Shown piece by piece: positions 21,028 through 34,000 of a stretch of DNA of 64,000 bases; position 1 is the first letter of the stretch; each line of letters opens with the position of its first letter. This DNA comes from Salvelinus alpinus. Lineage: Eukaryota > Chordata > Actinopteri > Salmoniformes > Salmonidae. The position numbers were made by a program, and so were the translations under genes. The stretch spans positions 89,386,651 through 89,450,650 of the forward strand of contig NC_092091.1 of NCBI RefSeq assembly GCF_045679555.1, given 5' to 3'. The notes under the pieces are model-generated. The model saw nothing but the letters and a program-made list of their open reading frames with translations. It was not told where the DNA came from and did no database searches.

Positions 21028-21667
21028 ACTCCTATTCAAACATACCTGATCCTAGATCGACACTCCTACTCAACGTTTAGGTTTACACTGAATGCTCTCT
21101 CTCAAGACACCAGTCGGGAAGTTAAAGCTTGGTCACAAATGGGTCTTCCAAATGGACAATGACCCCAAGCATACTTCCAAAGTTGTGGCAAAATGGCTTA
21201 AGGACAACAAAGTCAAGGTATTGGAGTGGCCATCACAAAGCCCTGACCTAGAAAATTTGTGGGCAGAACTGAAAAAGCGTGTGTGAGCAAGGAGGCCTAA
21301 AAACCTGACTCAGTTACACCAGCTCTGTCAGGAGGAATTGGCCAAAATTCACCCAACTTATTGTGGGAAGCTTGTGGAAGGCTCCCCGCAACGTTTGACC
21401 CAAGTTAAACAATTTAAAGGCAATGCTACCAAATACTAATTGAGTGTATGTAAACTTCTGACCCAATGGGAATGTGATGAAAGAAATAAAAGCTGAAATA
21501 AATAATTCTCTCTACTATTATTCTGACATTTCACATTCTTAAAATAAAGTGGTGATCCTAAATGACCTAAGACAGGGAATTTTTACTAGGATTAAATGTC
21601 AGGAATTGTGAAAAACTGAGTTTAAATGTATTTGGCCAAGGTGTATGTAAACTAACGACTTCAACTG
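21028..21667 (+). mobile_element. 5'-truncated Tc1-like element, transposase C-terminus and 3' TIR
   Basis: The transposase C-terminal piece contains [12 protein letters not shown] (a DDE Asp) and [21 protein letters not shown] 3' terminal repeat ends GACTTCAACTG followed by TA. The N-terminal half is missing and the frame is broken. Confidence 0.85.
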
Positions 21668-21754
21668 TATGTGAAGTAACCAATCAGAAAGCTAATTGAT
21701 GGCCGGTAAACCAATCAGAAAGCTAGTTTATGCCGTATGAACCTAAGTGGTCTT

Positions 21755-21945
21755 GGTGATACCAACCCTCCTCCCAGAGAGCTACTGGGTCTGCAGGCTT
21801 TTGCTTCAGCCCTGCTCTAATACACCTCATTCTGCCAGTCAAGGTTCTGATTAGACTGATTAGTAGAATCAGGTGTTAGAGCAGGGTCGGAGCAAAAGCC
21901 TGCACGGCCAGTAGTATCTCTCCAGGAGTAGGGTTGGCCGTCCCG
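21755..21945. mobile_element. Palindromic MITE-like repeat
   Basis: The left arm (GGCTTTTGCTTCAGCCCTGC) is matched in reverse by the right arm (GAGCAGGGTCGGAGCAAAAG, plus CCTGC), giving a long imperfect hairpin. The repeat is non-coding. Confidence 0.65.
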
Positions 21946-22019
21946 TTTTAATTCAACATATTCCTCTATCTCCATGGTAACCCCCTGATCATGACCCTTG
22001 ACCTTTACTGATCAGCCAA

Positions 22020-22145
22020 AGCTGTACCAAATGGCATCCTATTCCCTATACAGAACCCTATGGGCCCTGGTCAAAAGTAGTGCACTAGATAGGGAATAGG
22101 GCCCTGGTCAAAAGTAGTGCACTACATAGAGTACCATTTGGGACA
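22020..22145. mobile_element. Palindromic MITE-like repeat
   Basis: CCAAATGGCATCCTATTCCC on the left pairs with GAGTACCATTTGG on the right. Inner words GGGCCCTGGTCAAAAGTAGT and TGCACTA occur twice. Confidence 0.7.
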
Positions 22146-22277
22146 GACTCAAGGCTGAGTGTTTAACAGTAAAAAGAGATTGAGAAATGACAGAAGTAGG
22201 TTAAAAGTAGGGAGAGCACTGATGGAGAGAGAGTACTTTTGATTGGTACTGTATGTCTTGTAAATATGAATTATATA

Positions 22278-22520
22278 CAGTCCCAGTCAAACGTTAGTCA
22301 TTTAGTTAGTCAGTTTTTCTTTATTTTTTGCTATTTTCTACATTGTAGAATAGTAGTGAAGACAAAACTATGAAATACCACATATGGAATCATGTAGTAA
22401 CCAAAAAAGTGTTCAACAAATCAAAATATATTTTAGATTTTAGATTCTTCAAAGTAGCCAACCTTCTCCTTGATGACAGCCTTTCTTCTGATTATCTTGA
22501 TCTCTGGCTCCCTCTTGAGT
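22278..22520 (+). mobile_element. Tc1-like terminal fragment
   Basis: It starts CAGTCCCAGTCAAACGTTAG after a TATA-rich flank, continues through TACATTGTAGAATAGTAGTG and CTTCAAAGTAGCCAACCTTC, then stops. This is one end of a common fish Tc1-like element; no transposase frame remains. Confidence 0.55.
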
Positions 22521-22972
22521 CATTAGTGTCTTAATTGTTTTATTGAACAGTGTGCTTAAAGCATCAGACAAGCTCAGTGCATACACCTATAGTTGATTTT
22601 ATTAAAACACATAGGGTGTGTCTATGTGGAAAAATCTGGTACATTTACAGAAGTGTTTATTGATGTGCAGTATCCCTGTCAAATACATGGAGTACATGTC
22701 AATTAAAAGGAATGCGTTTTGTGTGTGTGTGTGTGTCTGTGTCTTTGTATATACTGTGTGTGTGTCTGTCTGTATGTGTCTATCTGTGTATGTGAGTTGG
22801 TCTGTGATTACTGTGATTAGTTCATGTTACGTGGGTTTGCAGAATCATTGTATATCATTGGTTACCCATCCTATCATGTTACCACACAGATGTGACTGTC
22901 TATCTCAGCGGTTCCCATCCTTTCCCATTCTGGAGACCATCAAATCATCGTCAAAAGCTCTTGACGACAACT
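22521..22972. repeat. Unannotated stretch with (TG)n microsatellite
   Basis: A (GT)n-rich tract occupies about 22719-22800, with TCTG interruptions. An ORF spans it, but its composition is that of the microsatellite. Nothing else was recognised. Confidence 0.6.
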
Positions 22973-23565
22973 ACACTGCTCAAAAAAATAAAGGGAACAC
23001 TTAAACAACACAATGTAACTCCAAGTCAGTCACACTTCTGTGAAATCAAACTGTCCACTTAGGAAGCAACACTGATTGACAATAAATGTCACATGCTGTT
23101 GTGCAAATGGAATAGACAAAAGGTGGAAATTATAGGCAATTAGTAAGACACCCCCAAAAAAGGAATGGTTCTGCAGGTGGTGACCACAGACCACTTCTCA
23201 GTTCCTATGCTTCCTGGCTGATGTTTTGGTCACTTTTGAATGCTGGCGGTGCTTTCACTCTAGTGGTAGCATGAGACGGAGTCTACAACCCACACAAGTG
23301 GCTCAGGTAGTGCAGTTCATCCAGGATGTCACATCAATGCGAGCTGTGGCAAAAAGGTTTGCTGTGTCTGTCAGCGTAGTGTCCAGAGCATGGAGGCGCT
23401 ACCAGGAGACAGGCCAGTACATCAGGAGACGTGGAGGAGGCCGTAGGAGGGCAACAACCCAGCAGCAGGACCGCTACCTCCGCCTTTGTGCAAGGAGGTG
23501 CACTGCCAGAGCCCTGCAAAATGACCTCCAGCAGGCCACAAACAGGCTCCCTGCCTGTTTCATTA
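22973..23565 (+). mobile_element. Tc1/mariner-like fragment of another family, transposase N-terminus
   Basis: It starts ACACTGCTCAAAAAAATAAA, a terminal-repeat-type sequence. A transposase N-terminal DNA-binding region follows on the plus strand from 23274 ([20 protein letters not shown], then [19 protein letters not shown]). The catalytic part is missing; the sequence changes near 23560. Confidence 0.75.
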
Positions 23566-24235
23566 CGTTACGTTTTACCATCGTTATATTTCTGTGGTAC
23601 AGAAATTATCTGACAGTTCCAAACTCAATCAGAAACTTTTCTAAGTTTTATTCAAGTAGTTTAATCCATTTTATTCAAGTAGTATATTTGCCATTTGCAA
23701 GTACCTCTTAAAAGTAATATATTGGAATTATTCTTTGTAGCTCTCTCACATATAGTAGGTCTACATAGCACACAGAGGTATACAGTATAACAGTCACATG
23801 GAACAAATAAAACATTTATAAAATCCTCTATGACGTCCTTTAATTTCAGCTCCAGGTTGATTCCACTGCACATCGCTGTTAGACACTGCGCTTCTTGTCT
23901 GTCTATAGGCTGTCTCGTCGTTGTTATTGACGAGACTTATGACGTTTTTAGTCTCACAATGGATTCTGAGGAACCCCTTTTATTATAGTGCTGTGATAAT
24001 ACAAACATACAGCCTCCTTAATATCTAAACATATTATTTGAATGACTGAAGACGGAGAGTTCTGCATGAAAGATGTATTTTATTATTGTCAGTGACATGG
24101 CACACAACCATTGGTTGATGCAGTGTGGCGTGTCAATTGTAGGCGGCCTCGTAGGATTTCAGTGGGCGGGGCTGCAGAGGAGCTCAGCATTTCTTCCGAA
24201 TCTCTCTCCCCCCTCAGCTATGCCGGTGTGTAAAT
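23566..24235. other. No gene recognised
   Basis: A short LINE-like word (CTATAGGCTGTCTCG) lies near 23905. The rest was not recognised. Confidence 0.35.
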
Positions 24236-24600
24236 GGGAGCCGAGACTATCACACAGTGCCAAGTAGAGAGACGCCGATGAAGTGTGTATCAGTCATGCT
24301 GGTGGCTGGCAGCGACGGCAGAGCAGAGCGTGGCTATGCCGGTGTGTAAGGGGTGAAGTTGTCAATGGGAGCCGAGACTATCACACAGTGCCAGTAGAGA
24401 GACGCCGATGAAGTGTGTATCAGTCATGCTGGTGGCTGGCAGCGACGACAGAGCAGAGCGTGGCTATGCCGGTGTGTAAGGGGTGAAGTTGTCAATGGGA
24501 GCCGAGACTATCGCACAGTGCCAAGTAGAGAGACGCCGATGAAGTGTGTATCAGTCATGCTGGTGGCTGGCAGCGACGACAGAGCAGAGCGTGACATGTC
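24236..24600 (+). repeat. Tandem repeat, ~130-bp unit, ~3 copies
   Basis: The words GGGAGCCGAGACTATC and AGAGACGCCGATGAAGTGTG recur every 130-131 bases (24236, 24367, 24497). ORFs across it follow the repeat. Confidence 0.8.
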
Positions 24601-25074
24601 AGTGTTTTTTTCCTGAGGGGATGTGTTTTCTTGGTCTTGGATCCACGGAGTGATAGCAGAATGTTCCATTTATTCTATGGATCTTTCCTTCCCGTCTTAT
24701 TTCTGTCACCATGGCATGATCCAGAGCAGGGCGGTGTAACTGGGTGATTCAACATCACTGTTATAGTGATAGGAAGAGACACGGAGGATTTTGCAACAAG
24801 TGCAAGTAGGAAAACAGTCATTACACCTTTCCCCTTCATAATCAAGGCAGTTCTCTCTGGCAGTGTTCAAGCCTTAGCGGCAGTCAATCGGAGTGTTTCT
24901 GATTTCTGGCTGATTTGTTCTTCTGATGATGATGGCGGCTGGCAGCTCCTTTCTGGTTTCTTCGGACAGCTCAGAGTGTCAGTGAGTAGAGAGGCAGTGC
25001 TTGTTTTATAGTGACTTGTATTTCCATTCAATTACAAAAGTGAGACATACATTTTTACAATCAAGTTCAAGTTC
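24601..25074. other. No gene recognised
   Basis: Sequence between the 130-bp repeat and the large satellite. An ORF at 24766-25011 has no recognisable domain and is not called. Confidence 0.35.
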
Positions 25075-28000
25075 ACTCTGGCACTGAGTTCGTGTAGTGG
25101 AGGCTCAGGATGGCTCTGCTTCGCGTAGAGGAAGCCCCTGGAAATTGACTACACATAAAACTTGTTCTTTTTTTATGTTACGTTTTCATTTTGTCATACT
25201 CTGCCTTCCTAAATGTCTATTCTGTCAATGACCGAGGTGATATAATATTGAAATGTGAAAATAAAGACATGACTATATTCTGGTAGTATGTTTTTTTTTT
25301 ATTCATCAAAGTGCATTGTACACATAAGCATACATAGATACGGTTTCTTGCTGGGATGGAAATGAGTGAACCGATTTCAAGCTTTGACAAGTTTAGAAAA
25401 AACAGTCACGGGAGACGTTCACTCTTGCACGGTCGCTGACAGACTGAGAGTGTTTTGGGTCTGGGACTATGAACGGGGCGGAGCTACCGTAGCTATCCAA
25501 TCATAGCTGACTGGTACATCCCACCACGCCTCTATTATCCGAACATGACTCTAGAATGCAGCTACGGCTGAGCTATCCAACAGTGGCCGATACAGCTATC
25601 CACTCACGGCTGACTCGTCCAACCATGGCTGTATTCTGAAGTGTCCAACCGTGGCTCTATTATCTATTCCTAACCAACAATGAATCTGGAGAGCTGGAGA
25701 GGCGCCAAGTTCATGTAGAGGAAGCCCCTGGCGCTTCTCAGCTCCGGGCTGGGATCGAAATGAGTCAAACGACTTCAAGCTTTGACAACTTTGGAATAGT
25801 GGCCAGGGGAATAGTTCACTCTGGCACTGAGTTCGTGTAGTGGAGGCTCAGGACGGCTCTGCTTCGCGTAGAGGAAGCCCCTGGAAATTGACTACACATA
25901 AGCCTAGTTCTGTTTTTATTTTTATGTTTCATACTGTCATACTCTGCCTTCCTAAATGTCTATTCTGTCCAAGACCGAGGTGATATAATATTGAAATGTG
26001 AAAATAAAGACTTGACTATATTCTGGTTGCTTTGTTTCTGTTTTATTCATCAAAGCGCATTGTACACATAAGCATACATAGATACGGTTTCGGGCTGGGA
26101 TGGAAATGAGTGAACCGATTTCAAGCTTTGACAAGTTTAGAAAAAACAGTCACGGGAGACGTTCACTCTTGCATGGTCGCTGACAGACTGAGAGTGTTTT
26201 GGGTCTGGGACTATGAACGGGGCGGAGCTACCGTAGCTATCCAATCATAGCTGACTGGTACATCCCACCACGCCTCTATTATCCGAACATGACTCTAGTA
26301 TGCAGCTACGGCTGAGCTATCCAACAGTGGCCGATACAGCTATCCACTCACGGCTGACTCGTCCAGCCATGGCTGTATTTTGAAGTGTCCAACCGTGGCT
26401 CTATTATCTATTCCTAACCAACAATGAATCTGGAGAGCTGGAGAGGCGCCAAGTTCATGTAGAGGAAGCCCCTGGCGCTTCTCAGCTCCGGGCTGGGATC
26501 GAAATGAGTCAAACGACTTCAAGCTTTGACAACTTTGAAATAGTGGCCAGGGGAATAGTTCGCTCTGGCACTGAGTTCGTGTAGTGGAGGCTCAGGACGG
26601 CCCTGCTTCGCGTAGAGGAAGCCCCTGGAAATTGACTACACATAAGACTTGTGCTGTTTCATATTGTCATACTCTGCCTTCCTAAATGTCTATTCTGTCC
26701 ATGACCGAGGTGATATAATTTTGAAATGTGAAAATAAAGACATGACTATATTCTGGTAGTATGTTTTTTTTTTATTCATCAAAGTGCATTGTACACATAA
26801 GCATACATAGATACGGTTTCTTGCTGGGATGGAAATGAGTGAACCGATTTCAAGCTTTCACAAGTTTAGAAAAAACAGTCATGGGAGATGTTCACTCTTG
26901 CATGGTCGCTGAAAGACTGAGAGTGTTTTGGGTCTGGGACTATGAACGGGGCGGAGCTACCGTAGCTATCCAATCATAGCTGACTGGTACATCCCACCAC
27001 GCCTCTATTATCCGAACATGACTCTAGTATGCAGCTACGGCTGAGCTATCCAACAGTGGCCGATACAGCTATCCACTCACGGCTGACTCGTCCAACCATG
27101 GCTGTATTCTGAAGTGTCCAACTGTGGCTCTATTATCTATTCCTAACCAATAATGAATCTCGAGAGCTGGAGAGGCGCCAAGTTCATGTAGAGTAAACCC
27201 TTGTCGCTTCGGGCTGGGATCGAAATGAGTCAAAGGACTTCAAGCTTTGACAACTTTGAAATAGTGGCCTGGGGAGAAGTTCACTCTTGCACTGAGTTCG
27301 TGTAGTGGAGGCTCAGGACGGCTCTGCTTCGCGTAGAGGAAGCCCCTGGAAATTGACTACACATAAGCCTAGTTCTAGTTTTATGTTTCATACTGTCATA
27401 CTCTGCCTTCCTAAATGTCTATTCTGTCCAAGACCGAGGTGATATAATATTGAAATGTGAAAATAAAGACTTGACTATATTCTGGTTGCTTTGTTTCTGT
27501 TTTATTCATCAAAGCGCATTGTACACATAAGCATACATAGATACGGTTTTGGGCTGGGATGGAAATGAGTGAACCGATTTCAAGCTTTGACAAGTTTAGA
27601 AAAAACAGTCACGGGAGACGTTCACTCTTGCACGGTCGCTGACAGACTGAGAGTGTTTTGGGTCTGGGACTATGAACGGGGCGGAGCTACCGTAGCTATC
27701 CAATCATAGCTGACTGGTACATCCCACCACGCCTCTATTATCCGAACATGACTCTAGTATGCAGCTACGGCTGAGCTATCCAACAGTGGCCGATACAGCT
27801 ATCCACTCACGGCTGACTCGTCCAGCCATGGCTGTATTTTGAAGTGTCCAACCGTGGCTCTATTATCTATTCCTAACCAACAATGAATCTGGAGAGCTGG
27901 AGAGGCGCCAAGTTCATGTAGAGGAAGCCCCTGGCACTTCTCGGCTTCGGGCTGGGATCGAAATGAGTCAAACGACTTCAAGCTTTGACAACTTTGAAAT

Positions 28001-31000
28001 AGTGGCCAGGGGAATAGTTCGCTCTGGCACTGAGTTCGTGTAGTGGAGGCTCAGGACGGCCCTGCTTCGCGTAGAGGAAGCCCCTGGAAATTGACTACAC
28101 ATAAGACTTGTGCTGTTTCATATTGTCATACTCTGCCTTCCTAAATGTCTATTCTGTCCATGACCGAGGTGATATAATTTTGAAATGTGAAAATAAAGAC
28201 ATGACTATATTCTGGTAGTATGGTTTTTTTTTATTCATCAAAGCGCATTGTACACATAAGCATACATAGATACGGTTTCTTGCTGGGATGGAAATGAGTG
28301 AACCGATTTCAAGCTTTGACAAGTTTAGAAAAAACAGTCATGGGAGATGTTCACTCTTGCATGGTCGCTGAAAGACTGAGAGTGTTTTGGGTCTGGGACT
28401 ATGAACGGGGCGGAGCTACCGTAGCTATCCAATCATAGCTGACTGGTACATCCCACCACGCCTCTATTATCCGAACATGACTCTAGTATGCAGCTACGGC
28501 TGAGCTATCCAACAGTGGCCGATACAGCTATCCACTCACGGCTGACTCGTCCAACCATGGCTGTATTCTGAAGTGTCCAACCGTGGCTCTATTATCTATT
28601 CCTAACCAACAATGAATCTCGAGAGCTGGAGAGGCGCCAAGTTCATGTAGAGGAAGCCCCTGGCACTTCTCGGCTTCGGGCTGCGATCAAAATGAGTCAA
28701 ACGACTTCAAGCTTTGACAACTTTGAAATAGTGGCCAGGGGAATAGTTCACTCTGGCACTGAGTTCGTGTAGTGGAGGCTCAGGACGGCTCTGCTTCGCG
28801 TAGAGGAAGCCCCTGGAAATTGACTACACATAAGCCTAGTTCTATTTTTATGTTTCATACTGTCATACTCTGCCTTCCTAAATGTCTATTCTGTCAATGA
28901 CCGAGGTGATATAATATTGAAATGTGAAAATAAAGACTTGACTATATTCTGGTTGCTTTGTTTCTGTTTTATTCATCAAAGCGCATTGTACACATAAGCA
29001 TACATAGATAGGGTTTCATGCTGGGATGGAAATGAGTGAACCGATTTCAGGCTTTGACAAGTTTAGAAAAAACAGTCACGGGAGACGTTCACTCTTGCAC
29101 GGTCGCTGACAGACTGAGAGTGTTTTGGGTCTGGGACTATGAACGGGGCGGAGCTACCGTAGCTATCCAATCATAGCTGACTGGTACATCCCACCACGCC
29201 TCTATTATCCGAACATGACTCTAGTATGCAGCTACGGCTGAGCTATCCAACAGTGGCCGATACAGCTATCCACTCACGGCTGACTCGTCCAGCCATGGCT
29301 GTATTCTGAAGTGTCCAACCGTGGCTCTATTATCTATTCCTAACCAACAATGAATCTGGAGAGCTGGAGAGGCGCCAAGTTCATGTAGAGGAAGCCCCTG
29401 GCGCTTCTCAGCTCCGGGCTGGGATCGAAATGAGTCAAACGACTTCAAGCTTTGACAACTTTGAAATAGTGGCCAGGGGAATAGTTCGCTCTGGCACTGA
29501 GTTCGTGTAGTGGAGGCTCAGGACGGCCCTGCTTCGCGTAGAGGAAGCCCCTGGAAATTGACTACACATAAGACTTGTGCTGTTTCATATTGTCATACTC
29601 TGCCTTCCTAAATGTCTATTCTGTCCATGACCGAGGTGATATAATTTTGAAATGTGAAAATAAAGACATGACTATATTCTGGTTAGTATGTTTTTTTTTA
29701 TTCATCAAAGTGCATTGTACACATAAGCATACATAGATACGGTTTCTTGCTGGGATGGAAATGAGTGAACTGATTTCAAGCTTTGACAAGTTTAGAAAAA
29801 ACAGTCATGGGAGATGTTCACTCTTGCATGGTCGCTGAAAGACTGAGAGTGTTTTGGGTCTGGGACTATGAACGGGGCGGAGCTACCGTAGCTATCCAAT
29901 CATAGCTGACTGGTACATCCCACCACGCCTCTATTATCCGAACATGACTCTAGTATGCAGCTACGGCTGAGCTATCCAACAGTGGCCGATACAGCTATCC
30001 ACTCACGGCTGACTCGTCCAACCATGGCTGTTTTCTGAAGTGTCCAACCGTGGCTCTATTATCTATTCCTAACCAACAATGAATCTCGAGAGCTGGAGAG
30101 GTGCCAAGTTCATGTAGAGGAAGCCCCTGGCACTTCTCGGCTTCGGGCTGGGATCGAAATGAGTCAAATGACTTCAAGCTTTGACAACTTTGAAATAGTG
30201 GCCAGGGGAAAAGTTCACTCTGGCACTGAGTTCGTGTAGTGGAGGCTCAGGACGGCTCTGCTTCGTGTAGAGGAAGCCCCTGGAAATTGACTACACATAA
30301 GACTTGTGCTGTTTCATATTGTCATCCTCTGCCTTCCTAAATGTCTATTCTGTCCATGACCGAGGTGATATAATATTGAAATGTGAAAATAAAGACATTA
30401 ATATATTCTGGTTGGTATGTTTTTTTTTTATTCATCAAAGCGCATTGTACACATAAGCATACATAGATACGGTTTCGGGCTGGGATGGAAATGAGTGAAC
30501 CGATTTCAAGCTTTGACAAGTTTAGAAAAAACAGTCATGGGAGATGTTCACTCTTGCATGGTCGCTGACAGACTGAGAGTGTTTTGGGTCTGGGACTATG
30601 AACGGGGCGGAGCTACCGTAGCTATCCAATCATAGCTGACTGGTACATCCCACCACGCCTCTATTATCCGAACATGACTCTAGTATGCAGCTACGGCTGA
30701 GCTATCCAACAGTGGCCGATACAGCTATCCACTCACGGCTGACTCGTCCAACCATGGCTGTATTCTGAAGTGTCCAACCGTGGCTCTATTATCTATTCCT
30801 AACCAACAATGAATCTCGAGAGCTGGAGAGGCGCCAAGTTCATGTAGAGGAAGCCCCTGGCACTTCTCGGCTTCGGGCTGGGATCGAAATGAGTCATACG
30901 ACTTCAAGCTTTGACAACTTTGAAATAGTGGCCAGGGGAATAGTTCACTCTGGCACTGAGTTCGTGTAGTGGAGGCTCAGGACGGCTCTGCTTCGCGTAG

Positions 31001-34000
31001 AGGAAGCCCCTGGAAATTGACTACACATAAGCCTAGTTCTATTTTTATGTTTCATACTGTCATACTCTGCCTTCCTAAATGTCTATTCTGTCCAAGACCG
31101 AGGTGATATAATATTGAAATGTGAAAATAAAGACTTGACTATATTCTGGTTGCTTTGTTTCTGTTTTATTCATCAAAGCGCATTGTACACATAAGCATAC
31201 ATAGATACGGTTTCGGGCTGGGATGGAAATGAGTGAACCGATTTCAAGCTTTGACAAGTTTAGAAAAAACAGTCACGGGAGACGTTCACTCTTGCACGGT
31301 CGCTGACAGACTGAGAGTGTTTTGGGTCTGGGACTATGAACGGGGCGGAGCTACCGTAGCTATCCAATCATAGCTGACTGGTACATCCCACCACGCCTCT
31401 ATTATCCGAACATGACTCTAGTATGCAGCTACGGCTGAGCTATCCAACAGTGGCCGATACAGCTATCCACTCACGGCTGACTCGTCCAGCCATGGCTGTA
31501 TTCTGAAGTGTCCAACCGTGGCTCTATTATCTATTCCTAACCAACAATGAATCTGGAGAGCTGGAGAGGCGCCAAGTTCATGTAGAGGAAGCCCCTGGCG
31601 CTTCTCAGCTCCGGGCTGGGATCGAAATGAGTCAAACGACTTCAAGCTTTGACAACTTTGAAATAGTGGCCAGGGGAATAGTTCGCTCTGGCACTGAGTT
31701 CGTGTAGTGGAGGCTCAGGACGGCCCTGCTTCGCGTAGAGGAAGCCCCTGGAAATTGACTACACATAAGACTTGTGCTGTTTCATATTGTCATACTCTGC
31801 CTTCCTAAATGTCTATTCTGTCCATGACCGAGGTGATATAATTTTGAAATGTGAAAATAAAGACATGACTATATTCTGGTAGTATGTTTTTTTTTTATTC
31901 ATCAAAGTGCATTGTACACATAAGCATACATAGATACGGTTTCTTGCTGGGATGGAAATGCGTGAACCGATTTCAAGCTTTGACAAGTTTAGAAAAAACA
32001 GTCATGGGAGATGTTCACTCTTGCATGGTCGCTGAAAGACTGAGAGTGTTTTGGGTCTGGGACTATGAACGGGGCGGAGCTACCGTAGCTATCCAATCAT
32101 AGCTGACTGGTACATCCCACCACGCCTCTATTATCCGAACATGACTCTAGTATGCAGCTACGGCTGAGCTATCCAACAGTGGCCGATACAGCTATCCACT
32201 CACGGCTGACTCGTCCAACCATGGCTGTATTCTGAAGTGTCCAACTGTGGCTCTATTATCTATTCCTAGCCAACAATGAATCTCGAGAGCTGGAGAGGCG
32301 CCAAGCTCATCTAGAGGAAGCCCCTGGCACTTCTCGGCTTCGGGCTGGGATCGAAGTGAGTCAAATGACTTCAAGCTTTGACAACTTTGAAATAGTGGCC
32401 TGGGGAGAAGTTCACTCTGGCACTGAGTTCGTGTAGTGGAGGCTCAGGACGGCTCTGCTTCGCGTAGAGGAAGCCCCTGGAAATTGACTACACATAAGAC
32501 TTGTGCTGTTTCATATTGTCATACTCTGCCTTCCTAAATGTCTATTCTGTCCATGACCGAGGTGATATAATATTGAAATGTGAAAATAAAGACATTAATA
32601 TATTCTGGTTGGTATGTTTTTTTTTTATTCATCAAAGCGCATTGTACACATAAGCATACATAGATACGGTTTCGGGCTGGGATGGAAATGAGTGAACCGA
32701 TTTCAAGCTTTGACAAGTTTAGAAAAAACAGTCATGGGAGATGTTCACTCTTGCATGGTCGCTGACAGACTGAGAGTGTTTTGGGTCTGGGACTATGAAC
32801 GGGGCGGAGCTACCGTAGCTATCCAATCATAGCTGACTGGTACATCCCACCACGCCTCTATTATCCGAACATGACTCTAGTATGCAGCTACGGCTGAGCT
32901 ATCCAACAGTGGCCGATACAGCTATCCACTCACGGCTGACTCGTCCAACCATGGCTGTTTTCTGAAGTGTCCAACCGTGGCTCTATTATCTATTCCTAGC
33001 CAACAATGAATCTCGAGAGCTGGAGAGGCGCCAAGTTCATGTAGAGGAAGCCCCTGGCACTTCTCGGCTTCGGGCTGGGATCGAAATGAGTCAAATGACT
33101 TCAAGCTTTGACAACTTTGAAATAGTGGCCAGGGGAATAGTTCACTCTGGCACTGAGTTCGTGTAGTGGAGGCTCAGGACGGCTCTGCTTCGCGTAGAGG
33201 AAGCCCCTGGAAATTGACTACACATAAGACTTGTGCTGTTTCATATTGTCATACTCTGCCTTCCTAAATGTCTATTCTGTCCATGACCGAGGTGATATAA
33301 TATTGAAATGTGAAAATAAAGACATTAATATATTCTGGTTGGTATGTTTTTTTTTTATTCATCAAAGCGCATTGTACACATAAGCATACATAGATACGGT
33401 TTCGGGCTGGGATGGAAATGAGTGAACCGATTTCAAGCTTTGACAAGTTTAGAAAAAACAGTCACGGGAGACGTTCACTCTTGCACGGTCGCTGACAGAC
33501 TGAGAGTGTTTTGGGTCTGGGACTATGAACGGGGCGGAGCTACCGTAGCTATCCAATCATAGCTGACTGGTACATCCCACCACGCCTCTATTATCCGAAC
33601 ATGACTCTAGTATGCAGCTACGGCTGAGCTATCCAACAGTGGCCGATACAGCTATCCACTCACGGCTGACTCGTCCAACCATGGCTGTTTTCTGAAGTGT
33701 CCAACCGTGGCTCTATTATCTATTCCTAGCCAACAATGAATCTCGAGAGCTGGAGAGGCGCCAAGTTCATGTAGAGGAAGCCCCTGGCACTTCTCGGCTT
33801 CGGGCTGGGATCGAAATGAGTCAAATGACTTCAAGCTTTGACAACTTTGAAATAGTGGCCAGGGGAATAGTTCACTCTGGCACTGAGTTCGTGTAGTGGA
33901 GGCTCAGGACGGCTCTGCTTCGCGTAGAGGAAGCCCCTGGAAATTGACTACACATAAGACTTGTGCTGTTTCATATTGTCATACTCTGCCTTCCTAAATG

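Noticed and set aside
22618-23004. 128-codon ORF
   Set aside because: Spans a (TG)n microsatellite and the start of a Tc1 fragment; composition explains the open frame.
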